Shown here one piece after another: positions 48,665 to 61,490 of a DNA stretch of 64,000 nt (position 1 is its first letter; each line of letters starts with the position of its first letter). The notes below the pieces were generated by a model that had not been told where the DNA came from, did no database searches, and saw only the letters and a list, made by a program, of their open reading frames with translations. This DNA is from Ophiodon elongatus (lineage: Eukaryota > Chordata > Actinopteri > Perciformes > Hexagrammidae): contig JACSYO010000022.1 in the NCBI GenBank assembly GCA_016806645.1, positions 83,501 through 147,500 of the forward strand, written 5' to 3'. Position numbers and translations under genes: made by a program.

Positions 48665-49539
48665 TAAGGGTTTTTAGCCTTTAAAGGTCGATGACATTTT
48701 CCTTAAGAAAAAACAGTACACTTAGGAGAAGTGTGACAGGATGGCCGGTCTGTACTCAGCCAAAGATCCTTTATGAGGTGACAGAGGCTTCACTCTGTAC
48801 AACAGTCTTTGTGCATCGTTAGGCCACTAACCCTTTTCCAAAAGCACAGTATGGATTTGTTAGTTTTTTTATATGTCGGCCATTGTTTTCCGCTCATTCC
48901 AGCGTGATGGACAATTCGCAAAACATTTTAAAATTTTTGAGATTTGAGTAATAACCTCACTTGAGATGTTTATTCTTATTATTCTTATCTACCAAAGATC
49001 TTCCTCATTGTCAGCGTTTTGGGTCATTTTGTAAAAAAAAAAAGGGGGGTGTGGGGGGACAAGTTTAATGAAATCTTAAGTAAAGAAGTACAAATGAAAA
49101 CACCAAAGTATGTTTTCACATTTTGGTACTACGTTGTCATTTGCAAGTTCCTTCATCAAGTGTTAATTGTAAAAAAAGAATATATGACCTCACTCGACCA
49201 GGTAGTCTCAAGTCTCCCTGTCTGCAGTCTGCTCAAGTGAATGGAAAGTAGCAGCAACACATTCAGAAACCTGGACGCTCAGCAGTAATGTAACAAGTGC
49301 CAAAACACCGGTGTGGTGTTTTCAAAATCCGATGGATTGATTCCAGCCTCCTGTTCCCCGCCTGCTCGTTAGAACGCCATCTATATTGCCAATACAGCCG
49401 TGCCTGTTCGTACGCTCACGGGTCAACGCTGGAGAGGAAAGAGTGATACGCTCGATACTCTGTGTTTGTGTCGTCATGGCCTCGGTGCTCCCAGGTCTGG
49501 TCGTGTTTGAACGGACCCGGCACCCCCTCCCCGTGCGTG

Positions 49540-49586
49540 TGTGTGCGCGCGTGTGTGTGTGTGTGTGTGTGTGCGTGCGCGTGCGT
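49540..49586 (+). repeat. (GT)n microsatellite
   Basis: A GT tract with gcgc interruptions at both sides. Confidence 0.9.
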
Positions 49587-50484
49587 TAACGCAGCTCCCA
49601 TGACCTTGAGCACGCCACTCTGTGTTTTGTGTTTCGGGTCAGCTGTCGCGTGTCGCCATTGTCGAGCACGGGGTCGCACTCAGCATTTTTTAATAGAGCT
49701 TTCCTTCATTTCAAAGGTAAAGCCTCGCAGGGACGACCTTGACCCTCACCTTGCTGCGGTTAGCGTAGCCATGGCGACCCGCTCCCCCGCATCAGGCCGC
49801 GCTCTGTCAGCTGTCAGGCCGGCTCAGCCTCAACAGGAGGTTCACTGCTGGCTTGGTCTGTGCACATTCAGACTGTTGACCAGTGAATATTCCGTCTTTT
49901 GAAGTTATGTATTTTTTATTTATTTTTTTTCAGCACGCGGCCTCTGCTTTTTTTTTATTGTTCTCAGAGCTGCTCGCAGCCGTATTTCAACTTCAAAGCT
50001 CCCCCGCCTCATTAGATATGTGTATCTCCTGACCTACTCCCTGTTTATAGAACGCCACATTAGCATACCGCGCACGCGCGCAGAGTGAAACCGGGTTGAA
50101 GCCGGTCAATAGACGGTGATTGATGTCGGCCTTTTTATGGCCGTAATGAGGATGTGCACCAACTTTTAAACTTGCAACCAGGAATTGACTTTTGATTGCC
50201 CCAAAAAAAAAAAGAAAATTGGGTTGCCATTTTTAGTCACCTTATATTTAAAGTAATTAAGATATATGCAGTTAAATGTGAGCTTAATAATGAAAATGTA
50301 AAATGTAAGAATAAAAGCTTCACCGAACAAGACTGAAACTCTAAGAGTAGTAAAATGCGTTCCAATACGCATACTACCTCTTTGGTATGTCCCAATACAT
50401 AGTATGTCTAATCCAGTACACATATCCGCATTTTGCAATGATGCAGTGTTATGACGAAGTAATAAAAAAGTATACAATCTGAAA

Positions 50485-50632
50485 CGCATTCCAAACACGG
50501 TCACTTCCTGTTCACTGGTTTCAGAAAAACCAAGATGGCGACGCCTTGAGGCTTCAAAATGGTTGGTTCACAAACCAACAGGGGGGACTTCATGAGGAGT
50601 ACGTCCACCTTGTTATTTCATGTCTATGGTTT
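50485..50632 (-). mobile_element. CRE repeat family fragment
   Basis: This terminal fragment has acttcctgttcactggttt, aagatggcgacg, ttgaggcttcaaaatgg, cacaaaccaac and gagtacgtccacctt. The CRE has been lost (ggggggactt). Confidence 0.55.
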
Positions 50633-53600
50633 CATATCGTGGCTGCAATGAACACAACAGCCTCTAGGGGGCACCAGCATGTCGTTAAGAGAGGCAGGTG
50701 GCATGTGATTGGCTGGATGCGTGTACACGTTATGGGTTCAGTGACTTCTCTGCATCTAAACTGGACAAGAAACTGATGTTTGTTCCCCCTTCTTTTTTTA
50801 TTCTGGGAAATAATTGCGTAAATTAACTTCAGCCTTCATACTAATGGAGAGTTGCTCGCCACTTAAACGTTGCCGGTCTGATCCGGGGAGCCATCTCTTC
50901 CGTCTGAGTCCTCCGCCAGCCGCCTCCGGCTCGTCCTTCTCTGGAAAGGTCATGGGCTCGGGAAAGGGGGAATCCCCTGGGCTCCTCAGCCTCTCCCGCT
51001 CCTCTTTGAAGATTAAACTTCCATTTTAATGAAAGTCTTCCCTCCCTCCCTCCCTCACTTCTCTTCCTCTCCCTCCTCTGCCTCGGCACATTGTGGGTCA
51101 GACTGGTGCTCTCTCCATAATGACCAATCAGTCCGGGTTTGTTCTGGTGTTTAACAGGACTAAAAGTCGATAGCCGCGCTACAGTTAAAACAATCAAAAA
51201 GTTCTGTGGTTTATGAATTTATTTTGACATTATTATGAGGAATGTTTAACAGGTTATGTCTCTATATGACCTACGTAAGTAAACCAGAGCATCAGGGAGA
51301 AGATGTGTAGTTATTCTTAATGCTCGTCATCGATGCCGCCGGGTCAGATTTCCCATAGAATCAGATGAAATCACCCAGGTTCACCAGAAACCCTTTTGGC
51401 TCAGACTCCAGCTTCGCCTTAGACCTGCAATCGGGAACACTGCCGCCTTTGTCCACAGGGGCCGCCAAAATCAACCTAAAATGAAAGTTCCTCGTTGTAG
51501 ATTTAAGATGCGAAGCCGTGGGTAACGAGTCCGAACTGAGAGTCCGCAGGTGATCGGGTACAGACGGGCGGGAACAGATAGGTGGTTCCAGGTTTTAGGT
51601 GGATGTAGAAGTCAGGTGACTGAGCCCGCTGGGAAAGTTATAGGGCACCTGATTGGATGGAGGGAGAGACAGATCTCGGCGAGACAGATCTCACAGCATA
51701 GGATGCAATCCTGTAGATTAAACCACGTAAAGTATCTTGATTTCTTTGATCTGTGCTGCGCGCTCTTTCTTAATGTAGTGTATTTTTGTCTCCACCGTGG
51801 GATAAACGTTTCCAGTTCAGCAGTAACGTCCTCTTGTCCTCCGCCGCTCGTAGACGAGGTGGGATGCGGCCCGCTCTCGTCCCATTAGCCTCGTCTCTGC
51901 GTCGCCCCGAGGAGCCGTGTTCTCTATTCATAATGGAAAGATAATGCCTGAAATATTTACGGCAACAAGGGGAGGCAAAGTGTTTCAATAAGAAATGAGG
52001 TAGAAAACAATTTCAGGAGTTGCTCTCAGCTTGTTTAAAGAATCAGGGAGAGGCAACGTCAAAATGTCTGGATCCAGTTCAACAGCCCACGTTGGAGGAT
52101 TAAGCCTAATCCAGAGTCCCCCAGGTAGAAGGAATAAGAACGGAACAAAGCCATTCATTTCATTGAACTGTTGACTTTAAAGACTAAATGAACAGAGCGC
52201 TCATTAAATCCTTTATTCTATAAATGTCCAAACTAATGAGAAGTGTCTGGCGGCCAGTCCCAGAACCCAGGACCCAAAGGGCTCCAGCTCACGGTGAAGT
52301 GGAGAAGCTGGAAGCAGCTAACGCCTTTTATTAACGAGCGGCTTTTTATTTTGGGTAGCGGTGACAATGGGGCCAGTCTTTTCAGTTCAGTTCTGTGTTT
52401 ACGTCCGATGCTACGCGCCGGTTGCCGCTGGATGAGGGCGCCAACAACGAACACGTCCACCGTTTGGAGGAACTTCTCGCTCGCTACGCCAACGATGTTT
52501 GGATAAAATATAACCCGAATAACTTAATCGAGCACAACCCGAAGCAGCGTGCCGAAGAATTTGAGTTGCTGTTTTATTTGAATAATAAATAACAACTCTG
52601 TACATTTATGTATTTATTTAATACATTTGTCAAGCTGGATCGGTGCATCCTTAGTGTCGGCTATTTCATATTATTGATTATTGATTCCTAGAGAGAGACG
52701 GATGCACAGCAACAACAATAACGGCACAACAGCTATAATAATAATAATACAAATGGGGTCAATAGCAATAATAGCAGCAGTGGATTTAATAGAATTCTAG
52801 TAATAGACATTTAACTGCTGGTAATGATGGTAGCAGTGGCCATGGCGGCAGGTGGACCCTGATCCATGGACCACGGAGACCAGAGAGCAAACTTGACTGG
52901 TGCCGTTTGTGTCGAACATCAAAACTCCAATTCAGCCAAAGCACATCACACTCGTCGTGTTGCTCGAGAGGCGGCGGCTCCACGGCTTCATTCCAAATGT
53001 AGACCCCCTCTGCGTTCTGCACGACTCACTTGACCTTTGTTATGATGTGCTCTTGCTCATTTGAGTCGGTCGTACTCATCAGGAGGATCATTCAGCCCGG
53101 GGCCACTTGAGAGTTGCAATGTAGTTAGAAACGGCGTCTTCCATTTCAGTTTGCACGTCCACAATTACGGAGTACAGGTGCTGAGACAACCAAATGCAGT
53201 GCAGAGTAACGGACAGAGTATACTCAGAACCAGCAGTAGTAGAATAAATACAGAATGTAGAAATACTCGATCATGAAGCTCTGGAGCTACTTCAGGAGTC
53301 TGCAGCTCTTTTTTTATTTCCACGCACACACCTCCTGCTTTCCCACACAGCACAGTTACGTGTCAATGCCATTTATTAGCATGTGTGGAGATCATGTTTT
53401 CGGTCGGTCGCACGTGTGTGTGCGCGAGTCCGTCCGTCCGTCCGTCTGTGGTTAATCTCGCATACTAACGGACCCATCAGCCTAATATATATATATTTTT
53501 GTGCTCATTTTTCACTGTACACTCAAGGCTTTAGTGTAAAGTGACAGCCCCGTGATGGACCGGAGACCTCTCCCCAGTAACCGCTCTGACCACGCCCCTC

Positions 53601-54464
53601 TAAGTGTGCTCACTGCATACAGCTGTGCGTCTGCAGCGCAGGACGGGGTTGAGGGCACGTTTCAGAAGCCAAATCACTGTATGTCTCCGTGTGCACTTTT
53701 CATGTGTGAATTATTTAGAGACCCACCTGAGAGCAGGCCGTGATGTGTCATCCATTCTAAAGGATCAGTGAGGAGCCACCCGGTTGTTTTCTTTTTTCTA
53801 GCTTCTGACACATTAACCACTTGGTGGTTTGCATGTCGTCGTCTGCGTTGGGCAGGTTACTCGGCAAGCGTGATGAGTAACTTTTTACTTGTTGCTCCTT
53901 TTTAAAAAAAAAAGAGTAATGATAAACTTTAGTTTCACGTTGCGCTGCTGCACACACGTGAACCAATATTGGAATGTGTGCATTGGAGACGCCCGCCCAG
54001 TCCCACCACCGCAAGCTGGGAATTTATTATTCAACCGAGGGTGCTAAAAGACCCGGGCCTGTTGACTTTTTGATCAGCACCGCCTAGTTTGACAGTGAGC
54101 CTGCTGCCTCGCCATGGACGGACTTCGTTTGCATAAAAGTTGAGGTTAAGTCATGGTTATGCAAATTCAGATGTTACTGTTATGGAAGCTGTAATCCCTG
54201 AGAGTACTCCTACTGGGGGAAAGTAATAATAAGGCAGTAATGTGTTACGGCCCAACACTGCTTCTCATTTTGGGGCCCGAATCACGTGAACATGAACGAA
54301 AACCCACCGAAGCTCAGTAGCACACGAGGCCAGGTAATAACCTGCACATTTTTAATAACAATATATATTTTGCTACCATGGCATTTGTTCAGGTTACATA
54401 ATAGCTTGACTACTCAGCGATGACTGCGTTAAGTGGCAGCATTTTACCACCTGTGAACGAGAGC

Positions 54465-54469
54465 GTGCG

Positions 54470-54500
<31 letters not shown>

Positions 54501-54501
54501 T

Positions 54502-54567
<66 letters not shown>
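54465..54567 (+). repeat. (GT)n microsatellite with two GTGG interruptions
   Basis: About 50 GT units, with tgtggtgtgtgtggtgtg near 54490. Confidence 0.95.
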
Positions 54568-54569
<2 letters not shown>

Positions 54570-56029
54570 CTGATGTCTCTTATAAAAAGCCTCAGAGTGG
54601 GTCCACAGAGCGGGCTGCTCGTGCGCTGCCATGACTCATCACCTCGCGTGAGCCACCAGCTCGGCGTCACTCCGCTGTACATCACAGCTGATCTGATCTG
54701 AGGCCAGCAGGCTAATTACCTTACGCCGGCTCAACAGCATGCAGCTGCCACGCCGAATACTCAGTCACAGCGTCCACATTCTACAGCCGCTTTCAGTTGA
54801 CTACAGCACCCAGAAGCCCCGCCGCCTCTCTGACCGATCGTGCCGCACACGAACATTCCACTGATTAGCACGCCGGGTTCAAGCCACGTTTATGTTTTAT
54901 TTATGGCTGTGGACGTTTTTTTTTCCAAAGCCCACTGAAGCTCTCGGCACAGCTACGTACCGTTGCAGAACTATAGTGTCGGATGTATGCAATATAATAT
55001 TCACAACTATGATTTCATTGGTGTATGTTCACCTCAAACTAAGACTGGTCGCGTGTTTGTTAGCTTAGAATGAGCCCATTGTAGCTACATAGGTGTTTTT
55101 TTTACGCTACCTGAAGGCCACCGTAGTTAGCTGCAGTAACCTGAGCCCCAAACCGCGGTAAGCGCTAGCCGGCGTCTGAATTTCACCAAAGATACCATGG
55201 CGACAAGATACCATATCCTTTTCTGAATAATGGCAAAAAGATCGATGAACAAGAAATGTCAGCAACGGAAAAGTCAAAGACGTATTTGTCATATTTAGAA
55301 ACTGTGTGTCCATTGCAGAGTTTGTCAACCAGAGAGCAATAATTCTCTCCACATCCAAGTAGCACGAAGCTCAGAATCTGAGGAGTGTTTTTTTTTCGGG
55401 CCAAACATGGAAGCATAAAGAAAACATTAGGGAGAGCCCTGGCAAAAATAACCAACAAACTGACCCTCAGGAAGAAAGGAGTCACAAAGCAAATTGAACT
55501 GGCTAAAATGAAAAGAGACGGTTCTGAGCTTGACTCTTATCAGCCCAGAAACACGAGAGGAACGGAATGTACCGCTGCGCTCTGCTACGGGGCTTCCTGG
55601 CAAGTAAACCTCAAGGTGGTGAAGGGTCCAAATCAACATGTAACAGTAATTTAGAATAATTAGTTTCACTGAAATCTAACAAAAAATGTGCAACATTTCT
55701 GACCCTGACCTGACATTATACCAAAAGAGCTACGGACAACAAATTTGGAAACGCAAACACTCAACGGCCAGTACAAGTGGCCAAGAGACCTAAAACAGCA
55801 GCTCCTCGCCCTTTATTTATCCCCATAAATGGACCCAATTGGCTGCAGGTCCTCGGGTTCACCAGCCAATGGCAAAAGAGAGCGGAGGCGGGGCTAGAGC
55901 CTGAGGAGCAGCACAAATCAGTCACACACGCCTGTGGGGTGGATGCGTTCAAGCTCCATTCAGTAAAAATGAGTATTGGGCCGCCATTATTATTATTTTA
56001 ATTTTTTTTTATTTACAGTAGCCCATAGT

Positions 56030-56200
56030 GGACAAACCAAACACTGGCTTTAGAGACAGCCATTCGTGATTTACGCCTTGGCCACTGTAGTTCTCCCACA
56101 TGTTTGGCACACGGGAGAAGTTTCAGTTGGTGGCAATCTGCAACCTCACCACTAGATGCCGCCAGACGCGACACACTGCACCTTTTTAATGAAGGTAAAC
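56030..56200. repeat. fragment of an interspersed repeat ending ccactagatgccgcc ... cacactgcacctttt
   Basis: The sequence actgtagttctcccacatgtttggcacacgggagaagtttcagttgg ... caacctcaccactagatgccgcc is the end of a common fish element. The upstream boundary is unclear. Confidence 0.4.
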
Positions 56201-56731
56201 TGGAGAAAAATGTTTTGTTCTCAGACTCTGATCCATAAATCTCCACTTCAGCAGCTCTTACATCCACCAAACCTTCCAGTTTCATTACCATCTATGTTCT
56301 GAAGGTTTTCACAGGGTTTTGTTCAGTTGGTTCCCCTTCGATGCAAAAAGAAAATTCTCCCGTAGTAAAAAACCCTCGGCGCATATTCCTTGAATTGGAA
56401 TTTTCTTTTTAATTTAATTTTCGTTTTTTAAGACTGAAATCTAAGAGAAAAATACACAAACAAGCTTGAATAAGACCCAGTGATGACGCGCATTAAGAAG
56501 AAATTGGTAACTAAATGCTGACTGGGGTTCTTTGGGGAGTGAATATAGTCAGGACACGGTACAAATGTTAGTGTGTGTGAGAGAGGGGGAGAGAGAGGGA
56601 GAGAGGAAAAAGCAGCAGGATAGTGAGCAGAGTGACAAACAGAGGGAGGAGGGAGAACAGGCGGCGTGCTCCGTTGGGCAGTCATCCTGCCCCATCTCCC
56701 CGTCTCCCCCCCACCCCGCTCCTACCTGGCC

Positions 56732-56857
56732 ATGTCATCTGGCCTGCGTAGGAAGTGGAGGAGCGCGGTGCGAGCGCTTCGGACTCTCCGTGGGACGGGA
56801 GCAGCAGCAGGTGGAGGAGGAGGAGGAGGAGGAGTAGGAGGAGGAGGAGGAGACGCT
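56732..56857 (+). CDS. candidate alternative first exon of tjp2 with a poly-glycine tail
   Basis: From the ATG at 56732 (gcc before the start, a fair Kozak context) 42 codons run to a consensus GTGAGT donor at 56858, ending in phase 0, the phase required by tjp2 exon 2 only 4 kb downstream. The peptide starts MSSGLRRKWRSAVRALRT, strongly basic, followed by AAA and two glycine runs (8 and 5 Gly split by Val) encoded by a (GGA)n microsatellite. The surrounding 56.6-57.3 kb is GC-rich, as a promoter patch would be. Mammalian TJP2 is known to use separate promoters and alternative first exons, which supports the idea. No similarity to a named isoform is claimed. It may instead be a chance frame in a purine-rich island. 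Confidence 0.42.
56812..56852 (+). repeat. (GGA)n trinucleotide tract
   Basis: Seven and five GGA units around one GTA. It encodes the glycine runs of the candidate alternative first exon. Confidence 0.9.
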
Positions 56858-57337
56858 GTGAGTCTGCTGTTATTTTTAGTCTCTCCTCCCTCCCAGGGCT
56901 ACTTGGGCTAATCCGCCACTGCACAGGCTTTAATCCAGATTGGAGGTATAGGACACGGAGGCAGGGAGGTTAAGCAGTCGCTCCCTGTGGGACGCCGAGT
57001 CTAAACGGCCCACGCCGAGCATGCCGAAGCAGCACCGTGCTAGTCAGGGCCGTGGGTTTGACGGGGCGGGGGCACCCGGGGCGGCGAGGCACTGAGGGAG
57101 GAGCCTCCTCTACCGCCGGCCATGAGTCTGGAGTGGCTGCCGGCTGGCTGCTGCGCCGGCTACCCCAGATGGCACCGGTGCAGGCCGGCAGAGACGGGCG
57201 CGAAGGGGGGAGTCGGCGGCAGCGGTGGGGGGACCGGGATCCAGCTGAGGGGGCTGGACACTGAACAGCTGAAGGGCAGCCTGGTGGTCCTCTACGCACC
57301 TGCTGGGAAATCCTGTCTGCTCAGATTGGTGGGACAC

Positions 57338-57339
<2 letters not shown>

Positions 57340-57371
<32 letters not shown>

Positions 57372-57377
57372 ATGGAT
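57340..57377 (+). repeat. (GGAT)n tetranucleotide microsatellite
   Basis: About nine GGAT units. Confidence 0.9.
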
Positions 57378-57981
57378 AGGTGGTAGTACGTGGTGTGTAG
57401 TATGCTGCTTTTAAAGATGTGTTTATTTAAATTGAAAAAGACATGGAGGACTTTCACATGATGGATTTATGAATGGATTTATGAATGGAATATGCAAACT
57501 GGACATATTCAGGTCTTTAAAAACCTTCTCTTTGACTTCCCTTTGCCGACGGCAGCGTCTAACGTTGTTATTGTTCTTGCAGAGTTGCTGCTTTGTCTTA
57601 ATGTGTCTTTACTGCTTCAGGGCCGATCAGTTGAAAGACTCGCCACCTTTTAAAATATCCAGGAATTGCGATTGACAATTATATAAAAAAGCACTGATTG
57701 TTTATGGCCCAAAAAAAACTGCAGCGAAGAATGTTGGATCACTTCTGATCCTCAAGTCCTCCAGCTTATATTTTACAAATCCATGTTCCAGAGATCATCA
57801 GAACTAAACGGCTTTATAACAAGTTGTACTGTTCCGTGAGGGATGTGTGTGTGGATGTGTGTAGATATTGTACCCTGACACAGTTGTTTTAGAGTGTGTA
57901 GGGCTGGACAATTAATATATGTTTTTTTATCTCAAGTGGCCTACTGCATTTTTCAACTCGAAGGAGGAGCAGTATTTGATG

Positions 57982-58423
57982 AAGGGACAGTTAACCCCCA
58001 AAAAATGAAAGAAAAATCCATATTTTTCCTCTCGCCTGTCGTGCTGTTTATCATTCCAGATATTTATTTTTGTGAGCGGTCTGCCTTTCTCTCCAATGGA
58101 ATAGAATGGAACTGTTTTCTCTCGACCGTAGTTCCCACATGTAACTGCTCACAAGAAGGTCTGTGGATTATCTTGAGTAACCGGGTCGTGATTCCTGGGA
58201 AGAGAGAGTTTTCCTAACGTGTTTTTATTTTTATTTGGTGCTTTGAGCAACACAAGCCGTGTGCCATGTAGTCCCGTTATTTTGGAGAGAAATCGGACAT
58301 CTCGAAGACGAACGCAAGGCAACTCGCACCAAAACGATCTGGAATTATTGATCGCTCGACAGGTAAAAAGGAAAGGAAATGTGTATTTTTATTTATTTAG
58401 GGGGGGGAACTGTCCCTTTTTAA
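57982..58423. mobile_element. second TTAA-type MITE (AGGGACAGTTAACCCC ends)
   Basis: The left end aagggacagttaacccccaaa and right end gggggggaactgtccctttttaa are inverted repeats sharing the AGGGACAGTT terminus of the 23919 element. The interiors differ: this one has ggtctgtggattatcttgagtaaccggg and cctgtcgtgctgtttatc, typical of a separate fish family. It lies in tjp2 intron 1. Confidence 0.65.
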
Positions 58424-58658
58424 AGGTAAATTGTGTCAAAATGCTATTTTTAGATGAGACATTGTGGCGCTGCAGTCATGTCGAATCTACCAAAATCACA
58501 CCATAATCATTCAAATGATTTTCAATGACGATGAGTGTGACGATGTAAAAAAATTATCATTCATTTTTTTTCTCATTCCGAGATCTTGGCATAGAACCAC
58601 ACTTGTGGCGGCTTCGGTGGTTTACGTTCCGATGACGGAGCCCTCTGGTGGCGGTAGA

Positions 58659-58728
58659 GGTTCATAACAACGGGTTCATAACAACGGGTTCATAACAACG
58701 GGTTCATAACAACAGATTCATAACAACG
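58659..58728 (+). repeat. 14-bp tandem repeat, five units (GGTTCATAACAACG)
   Basis: Five contiguous 14-bp units. The first three are identical and the last two have single changes. Confidence 0.85.
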
Positions 58729-59221
58729 GGGGCAAAGGTCACCGAAACATCCGACTCAGGAAACAGCTGCTTGGTTCCTGTTTCTCACCCTCAGTCGTTG
58801 GTTTGGGAAAAGAAATAACAAAAAGAGACCCCGATCGCTCCGTACTCTTAACCACATGTGTATTACTGTAACCGTGACGACGAAGGTCTCCGAACCTGAA
58901 AGGTGCTAAATTCAGAGCGTTAATGTAGCAGCTGTTTGATATGTGAAGATCGAGTGGAGTGATGTGTACCTGAGCAGAGGAGGAAGTCACGCTCTCTCTT
59001 TGTGTGTTGAGAGATGAATACATCCCTGTCTTTGTTATTGTTTATACTATGGACTGTTGCAGTCTGATTTGTGAAAGCGCTTTCTGAATAAATAGGAGCA
59101 ATGTGCCGTGAATCGTGAGACCAGTGACTGTTCACACCTCTATCCATCATACAACGTGACCACGGTGAGCGGAAATAAATGGTCCAGGCCATTATGTGAT
59201 CACTGCGACAGGCCTAGCGAT

Positions 59222-59330
59222 GGTCAATCGAGTTTTATTTATATAGCACCCTTTTTAAACAAATCAAATGCAATCCAAAGGGCTTTACAAATGATTGACG
59301 GGACGAAAATAAGACAAAAATAGAAAGAAG
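59222..59330 (-). repeat. LINE-type 3' tail
   Basis: The sequence gttttatttatatagcaccc ... ccaaagggctttacaaa repeats the tail motif seen at 14549 and 32260, with the same orientation and spacing. Confidence 0.5.
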
Positions 59331-60416
59331 ATGAAGAGACTGATGTTGACAGATAATTTGATCATGGTAAAAATAAAATAGGAGTGAAATAACATCCGTA
59401 TAAATAGGAAGCGTGTGTTAGTTGGAGGCAGCGGCAGTACGGCTCTGACCACAGCTCGGGGCCCTTGAGTACCGGGACAGAAACGGGCCTCGCGAGCTTA
59501 ATTCCATTAGAGCGGGACCTCCAGCTCTCGTTCACAAAATGCTGCCGTGTGGTCGCCGCCACGCTCTGATCATCATTGATTATCTGTGACTGTCGGACTT
59601 TTCCTCGCTATCCCCGCGCCCGGTGAACTCTCACAAACACGCTCGATAAAATCTGTTCTAAAGCAAATTACATCACCGGTACAGGCGCCGTAATGAAGAG
59701 AAGACAACAAAAAAGTTCCCTCATCTAAAAATAGGCTATTTAATTTTTGATATGTTGCTTTATTATTTTTGTTCTTTCCGCACAGCCATCTGTCGGTCCC
59801 TTACTGTCTTTGGAGCCGATGATGAAGCATTCAGAGAAAGGCTTGAAAAGAATAGGCCGGCTTGGAAGTAGAGGAAGCAGAATGAGGGGACTCCGGCTCA
59901 GGACAGTGTGAGACTCACATCATGTCAGAGAGGAGACAAAGATCCAAAGTGAGGCTACATTTTACTGGATGTTGAGAACTCTGGTCGTCCCAAACTCAAT
60001 AAAAGCCTACCGAGTGAGAGAGGAAACAGCATCAGGTCATCACAACATGTGACCAACAAGCAGAACATCAACCTGCAGAAATGGTCACTTTACTCCTGTT
60101 TGTGGAGCAGCCGTCCGTCCTCGTCCTCTGATGGTAACGTTAGTGATGTCATACGGACTTTGACCATAAGAACAGGCTAATACATGAAAGTATTGCTGCT
60201 CCAGAAAGACAATTTTTATTTAAGCAAATCATAAATAAAATCCTAACTATACCATCCCTATTTATAGCCCGGCGTGAGCTTCTTTTTTTTTTTTTTTTTT
60301 TTTTACTTCTGCCGATACTTCTGTGTTTACTCATCAAAAATCATGAAATGGGGTGTTCGTTTTTTGAAGATGGTCTTGCTGAAGCAGCTGGGTTTCGGGT
60401 TGAGCACAGGCACTGG

Positions 60417-60450
60417 TGTGCGTGTGCGTGTGCGTGTGCGTGTGTGTTTT
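60417..60450 (+). repeat. (GTGTGC)n tract
   Basis: Four gtgtgc hexamers followed by gtgtgtgtt. Confidence 0.85.
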
Positions 60451-60639
60451 TTTGTGTGTGAGAGAGAGAGAAGGAAAGAAAGACAGACAGAGGAGCAATG
60501 AGCTGGAAATAGATGAGGGCAGATGTCTGTTGTCCAATTACAATCGTACACCAGCCCGGCAGTGAGACGGGACAGGACAACACGCGGGCGGCTGTTATTG
60601 ACATGATACTGACTGTTCTTTAAGAGGTCAGCTCAGTTC

Positions 60640-60675
60640 ACACACACACACACACCCGCACACACACACACACCC
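60640..60675 (+). repeat. (CA)n microsatellite near tjp2 exon 2
   Basis: CA repeats with a ccgca interruption, about 230 bp upstream of the exon 2 acceptor. Confidence 0.9.
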
Positions 60676-60904
60676 TTTTCCTCTGATGTGTGTTAATCTG
60701 GGTTAGTCTCCTTTCCACTCGTATGCGCTCAGCCCTCAGTGATCTACATGTTCTTACTCCACACAGATTTGGCCAGCGCGTATTTCCGCGCACGTGTCGA
60801 GGCTCAAAAAGCATTGCTGGATGATTTAAAAAATAAATGTCAAAAAAATGTAAGTGAGAATGTGGCGTCTGCTAACCCTGCTGTGCTGTCTGTGTTCCCC
60901 ACAG

Positions 60905-60958
60905 AGCTCAGTGATGGAAGAGATGGTCTGGGAGCAGTTCACCGTCAATCTGCAGCGG
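60905..60958 (+). CDS. tjp2: tjp2 exon 2: MEEMVWEQ segment leading into PDZ1
   Basis: This 54-nt exon (18 codons, phase 0 at both ends) follows a polypyrimidine-rich acceptor (ttccccacag) and is followed by a gtgagt donor. It encodes SSVMEEMVWEQFTVNLQR. The segment MEE-x-WEQ-x-TV-x-LQ is the conserved start of ZO proteins, the first beta strand of PDZ1. It is closest to TJP2 (MEELIWEQYTVTLQK) rather than TJP1 (WEQHTVTLHR). The internal ATG at 60914 corresponds to the start codon of the shorter TJP2 C-type isoform of mammals, so a transcript starting upstream with a non-coding first exon could also initiate here. It joins in frame to exon 3 at 61491. Confidence 0.92.
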
Positions 60959-61490
60959 GTGAGTTCCTTCACTAACTCTGCTGTTTACACATGACGTCCA
61001 TCTGCTCGTCGACCTGAAGCATCCCGGGGACAAAGATTCTGCATTCATCCATCCCCCAACATCTGACAATGGGCCTTTTCCTTCTTTTTCTTGAACCGTT
61101 TACTTTAACCAGATCCTGCAAAAATCCCATTAAATTCTGAGCTCCTCGGCGTAACTAGGAGGCCGTGATTGAATCCGCTGAGTCAGTCACGGGACAGAAA
61201 TTCCATGAATCTTGGACTGAACTGCAGTCTGCTGAGCTCAGAGCATTGAGGAGAGGAGAGGAGAGGAGAGGAGAGGCTGTAAAAATGTGAATAGCTTAAT
61301 GTGTATACAGCACAGCAGCATCCTGTGTCCTCCAACGTGTACGGAGGAAAACCATTAAGTGGTTCATGTCGTTTCAACGAGACAGGGTTGATACCAGATC
61401 AATTATGTGTTGTGATATAATCGTGTTGTTGTGAGTCACATCCTGTCCGACTGCGCTGTACTCACTGATGGATTCCTCCTCTCTCTGCAG
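60959..61490 (+). other. tjp2 intron 2
   Basis: This 532-bp intron (gtgagt ... ctgcag) contains a (GAGAG)n run near 61247-61275 and otherwise nothing recognised. Confidence 0.85.

Noticed and set aside
56666..56924. Leucine-run minus frame opposite the (GGA)n tract
   Set aside because: Antisense translation of the microsatellite.
57122..57379. Frame MSLEWLPAGCCAGYPRW in the GC-rich patch
   Set aside because: Runs into a (GGAT)n tract and lacks a good donor in a phase usable by tjp2 exon 2. Weaker than the 56732 candidate.
58659..58728. Short regular repeats resembling a CRISPR array
   Set aside because: Units are contiguous with no spacers, in vertebrate DNA. It is a minisatellite.
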